A model generated the notes under the pieces. It was not told the origin of the DNA and did no database searches. It saw only the letters and a list, made by a program, of their open reading frames with translations. Both the position numbers and the translations under genes were made by a program. Positions 34,230 through 44,167 of a stretch of DNA of 64,000 bases are shown here, piece by piece. Numbering within the stretch: position 1 is the first letter of the stretch; each line of letters begins with the position of its first letter. The DNA lies in assembly GCA_022648165.1 (NCBI GenBank), contig JALCLX010000002.1:247706-311705 (forward strand). Reading direction: 5' to 3'. Source of the stretch: Ancrocorticia sp. Its GTDB lineage: Bacteria > Actinomycetota > Actinomycetes > Actinomycetales > Actinomycetaceae.

Positions 34230-36889
34230 TATTGCGCCCCTCCTTCGCTTCCTTGATTCGGAATCTCTTCAATGATGACACCGGAGAGCGTCTCTAGAAC
34301 TACATCTATCCCCACTACGTGCGATTGTTCCACCGTAGGATCATCTGGGCTGACCTCGTCCTCCTCGGGGATCGAGGCGCTCGCTGCGGGATTCGGAGAG
34401 CTCACTTCCGGACTCGCGGCCGAAGGTGCGTGCGGCTCGGCACTCGGCTGTGTGGACCTGCCGTCCGAAGTATGATGCGCCTTTTTCATCTGTGCCAGGC
34501 TGGGCGGAGTGGGCATGGTTTGGGCGTAGAACGGCTCTGCCTCCAGAATTCCAAAACCCTGCTCTGTATCGCGGTTTTGCCCTCCGCCCGGTTCTTCTTC
34601 AGCATCAGCTCCCGTGCGGTGCGGCGGGTTGGCGGCCGCTTCTTGGCTGAGGCCTGCGTGAGGATCGTCCAAGAGCTGTGCGAGCACACCCGCGGGATCC
34701 TCGGCAGCACCAGCGGCAGCGGGATCCTCGGCAGCACCAGCGGCAGCGGAATCCTCCGGGCTGGCGATCACAGCCGAATCCGCTGGCGCAGCCGGCTCCG
34801 CTCCAATGGCCGCAACTCGTTCGCCCGGTTTGGCGGGCACAACCCACTGCGCTGACATGACGGGCGCAGCCGGCTCCGTTTCAGAAGCCCGCACCGGCGC
34901 CTCATCTGGTGATGGCTCCGGCGCCGCCTCAGGGGCGGCTTCCTCTTTTGGGCGTTCACCACCTCCCACAGTTGCGGTGACACGCGCATCGATGCCAAGC
35001 ACATCGTGCAGTGCAGCTGCGACGCTCTCTGTGTGCCGCGGCTGGTTGAACGTAGCAGCGAGCCCATTTGATTTAAAAAGCAACGTGAGTAGCCCATCAT
35101 GGTATGAGCCGATCTGCGCATTCTCCTTGATAAGTGCCGCTGTGGCCCGGGCGTGTGCAGCCATGACAGCCGCAATGACCTCGTTCCACCGCTGGCGAAT
35201 TATCGCAGTATCCACGCCACCGTAGGCCGCAGTATCCACGCCGCCGCGTGCCGCAGTATCCACGCCGCCGCGTGCCGCTTCCGGATGAGCCGCCGCATCC
35301 GCAGAATCAAGCGGAACAGCACCCTCCGTTTCGCTCTTCGATGTTCCCTCAGCCGCGGGCGCAGCAGCGCCATCAGATACCTGCACGCCAGCATCTGGCA
35401 CATTGATGCCAGATGCTGGCGCACCGCTATCACGTGCTTCATCTGCGCGCCGCTCGGCTTGCTCCGCCGTGGATGCCTCGTGAGTTGTGGATGCCTCAGG
35501 AGTTGTGGACTCACTTGGCATCGTGGGGTTGGTGTGCGCTGATCCTGCCGCATCTTCCTCAGGCGCAGCTGCCCATTGCGGAGAGACAATCTTCCCGGGG
35601 CGCCGGGACGTGCGCTGCACTCCCCGCTCAGCAACCACGTTCTGCGGCGCACGCTCCACGTGAGGAGCTGTCCGGTGAGTATCCTGTGCGGCTCGCGCTT
35701 GGGCGGGTCGGCCGCCCGGCGCCGCCGCGTTGCGCGCTCCGGTTGCCACCGCGGGTGCCGCACCGGACGTATGTGCTGCGTTACCCTGCCCGGTCACCAG
35801 GAGCAGGCGCGCACAGAGCAACTCCAATTGCAGACGTGGCGAGGTAGCCCCTACCATCATCGTCAGTGCCTCGTTGACGAGGTCTGCGCTGCGCGATGCA
35901 CGGCCAGCGCCCATGTGTTCCGCCTGAAGCTGCATGCGTTTGTATTGATCTGCCGGGACAGAATCGAACACATCCGCAGCCGCGTCTCCGGAAATCGCGA
36001 TCACGATGATGTCCCGCAACCGCTGTAACAGATCTTCCACGAATCGCCGCGGATCGTGCCCCGACTGGACCACTCTGTCTACCACAGAAAACAAGGTGGC
36101 GCCGTCGTCGGCAGCGATGGCCTCGGTGGCATCGTCAAGAAGCGACGAATCTGTGTAGCCGAGCAACGCGATGGCGTCCGCATACCGCAGCTCCGATCCG
36201 TCAGTACCTCCGATGAGCTGGTCGAGGACAGAGAGCGAGTCACGTACGGAACCGCCTCCCGCCCGAACCACCAGCGGAAGCACGCCCGCGCCAACTGAAA
36301 TCCCTTCTTGTTCCGCGATTTTCGCAAGATACTGCTCCAGCGTATTCGGCGGGACCAGCCGGAATGGGTAGTGGTGTGTCCGCGACCGAATCGTGCCAAT
36401 CACTTTCTCCGGTTCGGTCGTAGCGAAGATGAACTTGACGTGAGGCGGAGGTTCCTCCACAAGCTTCAAAAGCGCATTGAAGCCCTGGTTTGTCACCATA
36501 TGTGCCTCATCAATAATGAAGATCTTGTACCGGTCACGAGCAGGCGCGAAAGATGCGCGTTCAACCAGTTCACGCGCGTCATCAACGCCCCCATGGCTAG
36601 CCGCGTCCATCTCCACCACATCGAGGGATCCGGAACCGCCAAGTGCCAGTTCGCGGCACGAATCACACGTGCCGCACGGAGTATCCGTTGGGGCTGCAGC
36701 ACAATTCAGGCAGCGCGCAAGGATCCGTGCCGAGGTAGTTTTGCCACAGCCCCGCGGACCTGAAAAGAGGTAAGCATGCGCCGTTCTATCGCCACGCAAG
36801 GCCGCCATCAAGGGCTTCGTCACTTGATCTTGCCCGATGACGTCCTGGAATCTTTGTGGCCGATAACGCCGATACAATGCCATGCTCAC
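34229..36889 (-). CDS. dnaX: DNA polymerase III gamma/tau subunit
   Basis: [22 protein letters not shown]...[20 protein letters not shown]; long low-complexity C-terminus. Confidence 0.97.
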   Translation of the reverse strand: MSMALYRRYRPQRFQDVIGQDQVTKPLMAALRGDRTAHAYLFSGPRGCGKTTSARILARCLNCAAAPTDTPCGTCDSCRELALGGSGSLDVVEMDAASHGGVDDARELVERASFAPARDRYKIFIIDEAHMVTNQGFNALLKLVEEPPPHVKFIFATTEPEKVIGTIRSRTHHYPFRLVPPNTLEQYLAKIAEQEGISVGAGVLPLVVRAGGGSVRDSLSVLDQLIGGTDGSELRYADAIALLGYTDSSLLDDATEAIAADDGATLFSVVDRVVQSGHDPRRFVEDLLQRLRDIIVIAISGDAAADVFDSVPADQYKRMQLQAEHMGAGRASRSADLVNEALTMMVGATSPRLQLELLCARLLLVTGQGNAAHTSGAAPAVATGARNAAAPGGRPAQARAAQDTHRTAPHVERAPQNVVAERGVQRTSRRPGKIVSPQWAAAPEEDAAGSAHTNPTMPSESTTPEASTTHEASTAEQAERRADEARDSGAPASGINVPDAGVQVSDGAAAPAAEGTSKSETEGAVPLDSADAAAHPEAARGGVDTAARGGVDTAAYGGVDTAIIRQRWNEVIAAVMAAHARATAALIKENAQIGSYHDGLLTLLFKSNGLAATFNQPRHTESVAAALHDVLGIDARVTATVGGGERPKEEAAPEAAPEPSPDEAPVRASETEPAAPVMSAQWVVPAKPGERVAAIGAEPAAPADSAVIASPEDSAAAGAAEDPAAAGAAEDPAGVLAQLLDDPHAGLSQEAAANPPHRTGADAEEEPGGGQNRDTEQGFGILEAEPFYAQTMPTPPSLAQMKKAHHTSDGRSTQPSAEPHAPSAASPEVSSPNPAASASIPEEDEVSPDDPTVEQSHVVGIDVVLETLSGVIIEEIPNQGSEGGAQ
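34694..34747. repeat. 27-bp tandem repeat x2 within dnaX
   Basis: GGGATCCTCGGCAGCACCAGCGGCAGC twice. Confidence 0.85.
35204..35275. repeat. 24-bp tandem repeat x3 within dnaX
   Basis: CGCAGTATCCACGCC[A/G]CCG[T/C][A/G][G/T][G/G]C x3, encoding GGVDTAAR/Y repeats. Confidence 0.85.
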
Positions 36890-36963
36890 GGGACTAGTCT
36901 ACGTGGCTCCTCAGACAAAAAATCTCCCCAGATTTGCTTTCGCTGTTCTCATGCCCCTCACGC

Positions 36964-37034
36964 ACTTTTTCTTGCTGAAACCGGCATTTCCGCGGCACCG
37001 ATATCACCGCATGCCGGTTTCAGCAAGAAAAGGT
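36964..37034. repeat. Intergenic inverted-repeat element, copy B
   Basis: ACTTTTTCTTGCTGAAACCGGCAT ... ATGCCGGTTTCAGCAAGAAAAGGT, 24-bp arms with 1 mismatch. Confidence 0.9.
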
Positions 37035-37097
37035 CAAGATGCTTTTGGGTCGCGTCAGCGGCGAATAACGCCCCTCCAATAGACGGCATCCGCTCCG

Positions 37098-37682
37098 TTA
37101 CGCACGCGAAGTGCCCTCGGCAGCATCGTTATCTTCTTCAATCACGTCAACGACGATCTCCTCGGCTCCGGCCTGCGCCTCTGCGGCGTCGTCCGCCTCA
37201 TCCGAAACCAGAATCTCGGCACTGGCGGTGCCGGCTGCGTCGTCGGAGTCACTCGATTCTTCTCCGTCCCCCGCCCCGAAATCCTCAAACAAGTCCGCAT
37301 CCTCCATGTCCGCGTCATCACTCGGCGAAACCGCCGAAACGGCGCTTGGAGCCTCCGCGAGCATCGACACCGGCGCCACCACAATTCGCGAACGCGCCAC
37401 CCGTGCAAAGAGCAGGACCAACGCGAGGATCGAGACCGCAATTAATACCGATCCCAAAGTGACCATCGACGTGCCCTTTGTGTAACCACCGTAATAGTCT
37501 TTTGCTTCTGTGATCGTGCCATCTGACGCACCTATCTGCGCCGTGATAGCCATTGATTGTCCCTTGAAATACAACAGGAATCCCACGACGAGCGCAGCTA
37601 CGGAAATCACCCATGCCAAGGTCTGCGCGATGATACGCGATGTTGAATGTTCGGGAGCGGGCGCGGTTTGCGCGTAGTTCAT
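37098..37682 (-). CDS. Hypothetical membrane protein with acidic C-terminal tail
   Basis: 2 TM segments; Asp/Glu/Ala-rich tail. Confidence 0.7.
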   Translation of the reverse strand: MNYAQTAPAPEHSTSRIIAQTLAWVISVAALVVGFLLYFKGQSMAITAQIGASDGTITEAKDYYGGYTKGTSMVTLGSVLIAVSILALVLLFARVARSRIVVAPVSMLAEAPSAVSAVSPSDDADMEDADLFEDFGAGDGEESSDSDDAAGTASAEILVSDEADDAAEAQAGAEEIVVDVIEEDNDAAEGTSRA

Positions 37683-37824
37683 GATGAGGCCCTTCTAAAT
37701 AGCGGCACCGGCCGTCCAGCCGGCAGCTCTGTGCCTGCTTACAATACTCACATTTTCCTGGAACTATTCAGGGAAGTACCCCCGAACTATCGGGGGACAC
37801 ACCCGCGCCTCCCTCCCACCAACA

Positions 37825-37898
37825 TGCTTTTTCTAGCTGAAACGGCCAAAACCCCAGAAACAGATGCCGCCTGTATCTATCTCCAGCTAGAAAAAGCA
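37825..37898. repeat. Intergenic inverted-repeat element, copy C
   Basis: TGCTTTTTCTAGCTG ... CAGCTAGAAAAAGCA, perfect 15-bp termini. Confidence 0.9.
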
Positions 37899-37986
37899 CC
37901 GGGCATGCAGCCTGAAGGGCACCGGGCATGCAGCAGCACCAACAGCCATCGTTATCAAAAATTAACCAATTTTCTCAGCTTTCACC

Positions 37987-38015
37987 TTGCGTTCATGGGA
38001 GCGCTCCCATATAGT
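37987..38015 (+). promoter_or_regulatory. Candidate sigma70-type promoter of cebE (TTGCGT-N17-TATAGT)
   Basis: -35 37987-37992, -10 38010-38015; spacer is almost entirely the O1 operator. Confidence 0.6.
37995..38010. promoter_or_regulatory. LacI-family (CebR/CelR-type) operator O1
   Basis: ATGGGAGCGCTCCCAT perfect palindrome. Confidence 0.88.
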
Positions 38016-38024
38016 GATTACAGG

Positions 38025-38042
38025 CGTGGGAGCGCTCCCACG
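38025..38042. promoter_or_regulatory. LacI-family (CebR/CelR-type) operator O2
   Basis: CGTGGGAGCGCTCCCACG perfect palindrome; centre 31 bp from O1 centre. Confidence 0.88.
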
Positions 38043-38081
38043 ACGACGCGGCATAATGCCACACATCACAAGGAAGTGACC

Positions 38082-39386
38082 ATGAAGAAACACATATTCA
38101 AGAAGTCCTTCGCTATCACCGCATCTCTGACGGCAGGCGCTCTGATCTTTGCTGGATGTTCATCAGGCGGATCTAACGCGACATCGGATGCGTCTGGCAG
38201 CGCGGCTTCCGGAGATTCATCAGAGCAAATCACACTCACGCTCGCTACATTCAACGATTTCGGATACACAGACGAACTACTCCAGGAGTACATGGATGCG
38301 CATCCGAATATCAAGATCGTACATAACAAGGCTGCCACCTCAAACGATGCGCGCTCCAACTACTTCCAGAAGCTGGGCAAGACCGGCCTAGCGGACATCG
38401 AAGCGATCGAGGTTGACTGGCTTCCCGAAGTTATGCAGTACTCGGATCTGCTTGCGCCAGTACCGGACGATTTGAAGAGCCGTTGGCTGGATTGGAAGAC
38501 TGAAGCCGCTACCGATGCCGATGGCAACTTGATCGGTTACGGTACCGACATCGGCCCTGAGGGTATCTGCTACCGCAGCGACTTGTTCGCCGACGCCGGG
38601 CTGCCCACTGACCGCGATGAGGTTGCCAAGCTGTTCGACGGCGACTGGGCGAACTTCTTCAAGGTTGGCGACGAATACACGTCCAAGACAGGCAAGGCCT
38701 TCTACGATTCAGCAGGCGCTATTTCGCAAGGCATGTTAAACCAGGTCCAAGCCGCATTTGAAGATCCCGACACAGGTGAAATCAACGCCACCACCAACAC
38801 TGAAGTAAAAGACATTTGGAATCAGATCACCACGGCATCAAAGACACAGTCGGCCAAATTGGCCCAGTGGTCTGATGACTGGTACGCAGGCATGACAAAT
38901 GGCGACTTCGCAGTGACGCTCTGCCCCGGCTGGTTCCTTGGAGTCATTGAAGGCAATGCGCCAGACGTCAGCACGTGGGATATTGCTGATGTGTTCCCGA
39001 ATGGCGGCGGCAACTGGGGAGGTTCGTACCTCACCATCCCGGCGAACGGCGAACATGTGGCAGAGGCCCAAGCACTCGCTGATTGGCTCACCTCTCCTGA
39101 AACCCAAATCAAGGCATTCGAAAATGCTGGGACCTTCCCAAGCCAAGTAGAGGCACTTGAGAGTGACACCCTTCTTAGCTCCACCAGCGAATACTTCAAC
39201 AATGCCCCAACTGGACAAATCCTCACCGATCGCGCTAATGCGGTCACAGTGACACCGTACAAGGGCAAGTACTATTTCCAGGTTATGGACGCCTTCCAGC
39301 AGGCACTGACGCGTACCGAGGACGGCACGCAGTCGCCTGACGATTCCTGGAGCCAATGGGTATCCGAAGTGAATGCCATCAACTAA
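38082..39386 (+). CDS. cebE: Sugar ABC transporter substrate-binding lipoprotein (cellobiose/oligosaccharide, CebE-like)
   Basis: Lipobox LIFAGCSSGG; extracellular solute-binding family 1; operon context and operators. Confidence 0.75.
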   Translation: MKKHIFKKSFAITASLTAGALIFAGCSSGGSNATSDASGSAASGDSSEQITLTLATFNDFGYTDELLQEYMDAHPNIKIVHNKAATSNDARSNYFQKLGKTGLADIEAIEVDWLPEVMQYSDLLAPVPDDLKSRWLDWKTEAATDADGNLIGYGTDIGPEGICYRSDLFADAGLPTDRDEVAKLFDGDWANFFKVGDEYTSKTGKAFYDSAGAISQGMLNQVQAAFEDPDTGEINATTNTEVKDIWNQITTASKTQSAKLAQWSDDWYAGMTNGDFAVTLCPGWFLGVIEGNAPDVSTWDIADVFPNGGGNWGGSYLTIPANGEHVAEAQALADWLTSPETQIKAFENAGTFPSQVEALESDTLLSSTSEYFNNAPTGQILTDRANAVTVTPYKGKYYFQVMDAFQQALTRTEDGTQSPDDSWSQWVSEVNAIN

Positions 39387-39417
39387 AACTGACGATACAC
39401 GCAACTCCTGATAGTGC

Positions 39418-39455
39418 ACGGGGGCCCATAAAGGCAGCCCTTCATGGGCCCCCGT
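39418..39455 (+). promoter_or_regulatory. Intercistronic hairpin between cebE and cebF
   Basis: ACGGGGGCCCAT-N14-ATGGGCCCCCGT, perfect 12-bp stem. Confidence 0.75.
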
Positions 39456-39516
39456 CACGAAAGGCACCACGCATCCTCATTTGTCCAGTCATTTTCATCA
39501 GAAACAGAGCACAAGC

Positions 39517-40650
39517 ATGGCAACCAGATCTACGAGTGGAGCCGCCAAAAAGACCCACCGTATCGGCTTCGGAAGCACCTGGAGCAGGTGGGACTTCAAA
39601 ATCTCTCCCTACCTGTATATCTCCCCATTCTTCATCGTTTTCATCATCGTTGGATTGTTCCCGATCGTCTACACCGCCATCATTTCTTTCATGGATTGGG
39701 ACATGGTGCGCAATTCGGGTACATTCATCGGCTTAGACCAATACAAGTATGTGCTCGCTCAACCCAAGTTCTGGCTCGCCGTCCGCAATACATTTAGCAT
39801 TTTCTTACTCTCTAGCGTCCCGCAAATCATCGCGGCACTCATCATCGCCGCCTTATTGGATAACAATCTTCGCGCGAAAACATTTTGGCGTATGGGCGTG
39901 CTGGTCCCTTACGTGATGGCGCCCGTGGCCGTTTCATTGATCTTCTCCAACATGTTTGGTGATAAATACGGCCTCATCAACTCAGTTATTTCGGACATCG
40001 GCCTCACCCCAATCGCCTGGCACGTCAGTCCGTTCTTCAGCCACATCGCAATCGCCACAATGGTGAACTTCCGCTGGACGGGCTACAACACACTGATTCT
40101 CTTGGCTGCAATGCAAGCCATCTCCGGCGATCTCTACGAAGCGGCTACGATCGACGGCGCCGGCAAAATCCGTCAATTCTTCTCCATCACGATTCCCAAC
40201 TTGAAGCCCACACTCATCTTTGTGATCATCACGTCCACGATCGGCGGCCTGCAAATCTTTGACGAGCCTCGAATGTACGACCAGACAGGCCAAGGAGGGG
40301 CGAACGCTCAGTGGCTCACGATAACCCTGTATTTGTACAACATTGGATGGGGCGAATGGAATTTCGGCCGCGCAGCGGCAATTGCATGGATCTTGTTCCT
40401 CATGATCCTGTTGATTGGGGTCATCAACCTTCTCATCACCCGCTCAGTGGTGGCAGGCACGGGCGTACGTGACCCGCGCTCGCGCAAAGAGCGCCGCCGT
40501 GCCGCGCGCGAAGCGAAGAACCGTGTCAAGGCAACCCGGGCAGCTGAGCGCAAAGAACGCGCCCTCGCAGCAGCCCATACAGACAGCGGCGGCAGCGAAC
40601 TGGGCAGGGATGCTTTAGTCGGCGCACACGGGGAAGGAGCTTCCAAATGA
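39517..40650 (+). CDS. cebF: Sugar ABC transporter permease (CebF-like)
   Basis: EAATIDGAGKIRQFFSITIPNLKPT EAA loop; 6 TM. Confidence 0.78.
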   Translation: MATRSTSGAAKKTHRIGFGSTWSRWDFKISPYLYISPFFIVFIIVGLFPIVYTAIISFMDWDMVRNSGTFIGLDQYKYVLAQPKFWLAVRNTFSIFLLSSVPQIIAALIIAALLDNNLRAKTFWRMGVLVPYVMAPVAVSLIFSNMFGDKYGLINSVISDIGLTPIAWHVSPFFSHIAIATMVNFRWTGYNTLILLAAMQAISGDLYEAATIDGAGKIRQFFSITIPNLKPTLIFVIITSTIGGLQIFDEPRMYDQTGQGGANAQWLTITLYLYNIGWGEWNFGRAAAIAWILFLMILLIGVINLLITRSVVAGTGVRDPRSRKERRRAAREAKNRVKATRAAERKERALAAAHTDSGGSELGRDALVGAHGEGASK

Positions 40651-41537
40651 ACAGTCACAAGGCGACAGAAAAAACTGATGGTGTGCAGCCACGCCGCAAG
40701 CGGCGTCACCGTGACTGGGATCGCCCCAGCTGGGTGGTCTATGCGATCCTAGCTGCAATTCTGCTCGGCTTCCTCTTCCCATTCTATTGGTCATTCCTCA
40801 TCGGGTCCAAGGACGCCTACGCGATCCGCGACCCCAACATGTCCTGGATTCCCGGCAGCAACTTCCTAAAAAACGCCGCCTCGGTTGTGAATGACCCGGC
40901 TGTCAATTTCTGGCGTGCGTTGTGGAATTCGATCTACTCCTCCGCGATCATCGCAGCATCTGTTGTTATCTTCTCTACGCTGGCCGGATGGGCGTTCGCC
41001 AAGCTGCACTTCCGCGGCAGCAAGCCACTCCTTGCATTCGTGATCGGTACGATGGCTGTTCCTTCGCAGCTGGGCGTGGTTCCGCTCTATATTTTGTTCG
41101 CTAAGATCGGATGGACGGGCAATATCGGTGCCATCATTATCCCCGCCCTCACGAGCGCATTCGGTGTATTCTGGATGACCCAGTACCTCCAACAAACTGT
41201 TCCAGACGAACTGATTGAGGCTTGTAGGGTGGACGGGGCGTCATCCTTCCGAACGTTCCTCACCGTTGGCGTTCCAGCGGCACGACCTGCCGCATCTATG
41301 CTGGCACTTTTCACATTCGTCTCCGCCTGGAACAACTTCTTCTGGCCCTTCATCGTGTTGGACCGCCAGGATCCAACGCTCCCAGTGGCACTCTCCCTGC
41401 TTCAATCGAATTACTTCGTGGACTACTCAGTAGTGCTGGCCGGCGTGCTTCTGTCCACCATTCCCTTGCTGATCTTGTTCATCTTCACAGGTAAGCAACT
41501 GGTCTCCGGAATTATGCAAGGTGCCGTGAAAGGCTAA
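40647..41537 (+). CDS. cebG: Sugar ABC transporter permease (CebG-like)
   Basis: EACRVDGASSFRTFLTVGVPAARPA EAA loop; overlaps cebF by 4 bp. Confidence 0.78.
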   Translation: MNSHKATEKTDGVQPRRKRRHRDWDRPSWVVYAILAAILLGFLFPFYWSFLIGSKDAYAIRDPNMSWIPGSNFLKNAASVVNDPAVNFWRALWNSIYSSAIIAASVVIFSTLAGWAFAKLHFRGSKPLLAFVIGTMAVPSQLGVVPLYILFAKIGWTGNIGAIIIPALTSAFGVFWMTQYLQQTVPDELIEACRVDGASSFRTFLTVGVPAARPAASMLALFTFVSAWNNFFWPFIVLDRQDPTLPVALSLLQSNYFVDYSVVLAGVLLSTIPLLILFIFTGKQLVSGIMQGAVKG

Positions 41538-41540
41538 ACC

Positions 41541-43043
41541 GTGGCAATCAACACTTCTTTGACCGTGGCGCGATCGTCCGCACGCACATTCCCAGAAGGA
41601 TTCGTGTTCGGCGCCGCCACGGCCGCCTACCAGATCGAAGGAGCGGCCACAGAAGGCGGCCGCCAGCCTTCCATCTGGGACACCTTCTCCAGCCTGCCTG
41701 GTGCAGTATTCAACGGGGATACTGGTGCAATTGCGTGTGATCACTACCATCGTTTCCGCGACGACGTCGCCCTCATGGCCGAACTGGGAATTGATTCGTA
41801 CCGTTTCTCCGTATCATGGGCCCGCGTAGTTCCAGACGGTAAAAACCTCAACCGCGCAGGTTTGGATTTCTATTCCGCGCTTGTCGACGAACTGCTCGCC
41901 CATGGCATCACGCCATGGCTCACGCTGTACCACTGGGACCTCCCCCAAGCATTGGGCGATAAGGGAGGCTGGACAAACCGCGACACAAGCTATCGTTTCC
42001 GCGACTACGCGGCAACAGTATTCGATGCGCTCAAAGACCGCGTCCCCACATGGACCACGCTGAACGAACCTTGGTGCGCATCGTTCGTCAGCTATACCGC
42101 CGGCACACACGCACCTGGGCACTATTCGATGGCGGAAGGCTTACTGGCTAGCCACCATTTGCTGCTTGGCCACGGGCTCGCAGTAGAGGCGATGCGCGAA
42201 AGCGCACACGGGCATTCGTTCGGTCTAACTCTCAATCTCAGCGATTTACATCCAGTCGATCCGGTTTCAGAAGCGGATCGGAATGCCGCGCGAAAGATCG
42301 ACGGCCAACTGAACCGCTGGTTCTTCGATCCGGTCTTCAAAGCCAGCTATCCAGCGGATATTCTTGCCGATTTCCGCGCCTGCGATCCCTGCGCTACAGA
42401 CAAATTCGAGGCTGCCGTCCACCACGGGGATCTCACCACGATTGGCGCCCCTATCGAAACTCTGGGTGTCAATTACTACCAGGGCGACGCCGTCGCTGGA
42501 AATCCGGTTCCCCCTCCGGTATCCAGCGCGGCGCCTATAAGCCGCCCGACGGCGTCGCCCTTCCCCGATCTTTCCGGCGTCTACTTCGCTGACCAACATC
42601 TGCCGCACACCGCAATGAATTGGGATGTAGACCCAGAAGGTTTTACCTCAGCGCTGCTGCGCGTTCATAACGATTACACGGCTCCAAGCCGCACCGCGCT
42701 TTTCGTAACCGAAAACGGGGTTGCGTATAACGACGTCGTTACCGGCACGCCCCCCACCGTCCACGATCCCGAACGCAGCGACTATATTGAACTGCACCTC
42801 GGTGCGCTGCTCGACGCGATCGACGCCGGAGCGGACATCCGCGGATACTTCTACTGGTCGTTGATGGACAACTACGAGTGGAACTGGGGATATTCGCAGC
42901 GATTCGGGATCATCTATGTGGATTTCCTGACCCAACAACGTATCATCAAAGACTCCGGCCGGACCTACCAGCGAGTTATCTCAGAACGGACAATCAATGT
43001 CGCACCACATGCTGGGCGCCAGCTCAGAGAAACCGCCATATGA
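41541..43043 (+). CDS. bglC: GH1 family beta-glucosidase
   Basis: FVFGAATAAYQIEGA, TLNEPWC acid/base, LFVTENGVAY nucleophile. Confidence 0.93.
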   Translation: MAINTSLTVARSSARTFPEGFVFGAATAAYQIEGAATEGGRQPSIWDTFSSLPGAVFNGDTGAIACDHYHRFRDDVALMAELGIDSYRFSVSWARVVPDGKNLNRAGLDFYSALVDELLAHGITPWLTLYHWDLPQALGDKGGWTNRDTSYRFRDYAATVFDALKDRVPTWTTLNEPWCASFVSYTAGTHAPGHYSMAEGLLASHHLLLGHGLAVEAMRESAHGHSFGLTLNLSDLHPVDPVSEADRNAARKIDGQLNRWFFDPVFKASYPADILADFRACDPCATDKFEAAVHHGDLTTIGAPIETLGVNYYQGDAVAGNPVPPPVSSAAPISRPTASPFPDLSGVYFADQHLPHTAMNWDVDPEGFTSALLRVHNDYTAPSRTALFVTENGVAYNDVVTGTPPTVHDPERSDYIELHLGALLDAIDAGADIRGYFYWSLMDNYEWNWGYSQRFGIIYVDFLTQQRIIKDSGRTYQRVISERTINVAPHAGRQLRETAI

Positions 43044-43125
43044 TGCCGGGCAGCACCGCCGCCGCCCACAGCCGATAATGGCTATGTACTTGTGTCCGCA
43101 ACGCGCCAGCCAAAGGAGGTAAACC

Positions 43126-44127
43126 GTGGGAACCCACTCCGCCACACTCGAAGAAGTGGCAACCCTTGCCGGCGTCTCACGGTCCACCGTTTCACGCGTG
43201 ATCAACGGTTCGCCCTCGGTGAGCCCTAATGCCAAGGCAGCCGTTGAAGCGGCCATCCTCAAACTTCATTATGTTCCAAACCACGCGGCCAAATCGCTCG
43301 CTTCAAAACGGGCAGGCGCCGTCACAGCTCTGATTCCCGAAGGAATTGGCAGGTTCTTCCGCGATCCGTTCTTCGGAACGATCCTGAGCGGAATCGAATC
43401 ATATCTGGAATCGACAGACACCACGCTCACAATTCTTATCGCATCGAATGCTACGAAACGCAAAACAGCCGCATACGTGGCCGGAGGAAATGCGGACGGC
43501 GTGCTGGTGCTCTCTCACCACACATCGGACGAGTTCGTAGAAATGCTTGAAGACAAAGTGCCAGTAGTCTATGGCGGCCGCCCGCTTCACGGCGCAGCCA
43601 CCAAATACTTCATCGACACTGACAATGTGGGCGGCGCCCGCATGGCTACCGAATACCTGATCTCGCAGGGAAGAAAACACATCGCCACCGTCAGCGGCCC
43701 GCTAGATATGCCATCCGGTGAAGACAGGTTGGAAGGATTCCTTGCTGCGCTCAAAGACGCCGGCTTAGAACCCGGCCCTATCGAAGCGGGCGACTTCACT
43801 GCTGTCGGTGGCGCGGAAGCCATGGCACGAGTTCTTGAACGCGACAGAAATATTGACGGCATATTCATCGCATCCGATCTCATGGCGCGCGCCGCAATTG
43901 ACGTGATGAAACTTGAGGGGATCGCAGTACCTGAACAAATCGCCGTCGTGGGATTCGACGATTCCGTCATGGCTACCGAAGGCCAACCCCAAATCACCAC
44001 TGTCCGGCAAGATTCCTTTGAACAAGGCCGCCTTATGGCACAAATTCTTATGGAACGCCTTGCTGGCAAGAATCCCGATCACGTCATCACGCTCCCCACC
44101 ACCCTCGTAGTTCGCGAATCGGCGTAG
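43126..44127 (+). CDS. cebR: LacI-family transcriptional regulator (CebR-like)
   Basis: TLEEVATLAGVSRSTVSRVINGSPSVSPNAKAAVEAAI HTH. Confidence 0.82.
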   Translation: MGTHSATLEEVATLAGVSRSTVSRVINGSPSVSPNAKAAVEAAILKLHYVPNHAAKSLASKRAGAVTALIPEGIGRFFRDPFFGTILSGIESYLESTDTTLTILIASNATKRKTAAYVAGGNADGVLVLSHHTSDEFVEMLEDKVPVVYGGRPLHGAATKYFIDTDNVGGARMATEYLISQGRKHIATVSGPLDMPSGEDRLEGFLAALKDAGLEPGPIEAGDFTAVGGAEAMARVLERDRNIDGIFIASDLMARAAIDVMKLEGIAVPEQIAVVGFDDSVMATEGQPQITTVRQDSFEQGRLMAQILMERLAGKNPDHVITLPTTLVVRESA

Positions 44128-44167
44128 CGGCTGGGCATTCGGGTGGCAAATACGCAGGCAGCTGCGC

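Noticed and set aside
36890-37097. SRP (4.5S) RNA gene next to dnaX
   Set aside because: The conserved GTC-AGG-TCCGGAAGGAAGCAGC-type core is not visible on either strand; the hairpin there belongs to the inverted-repeat family.
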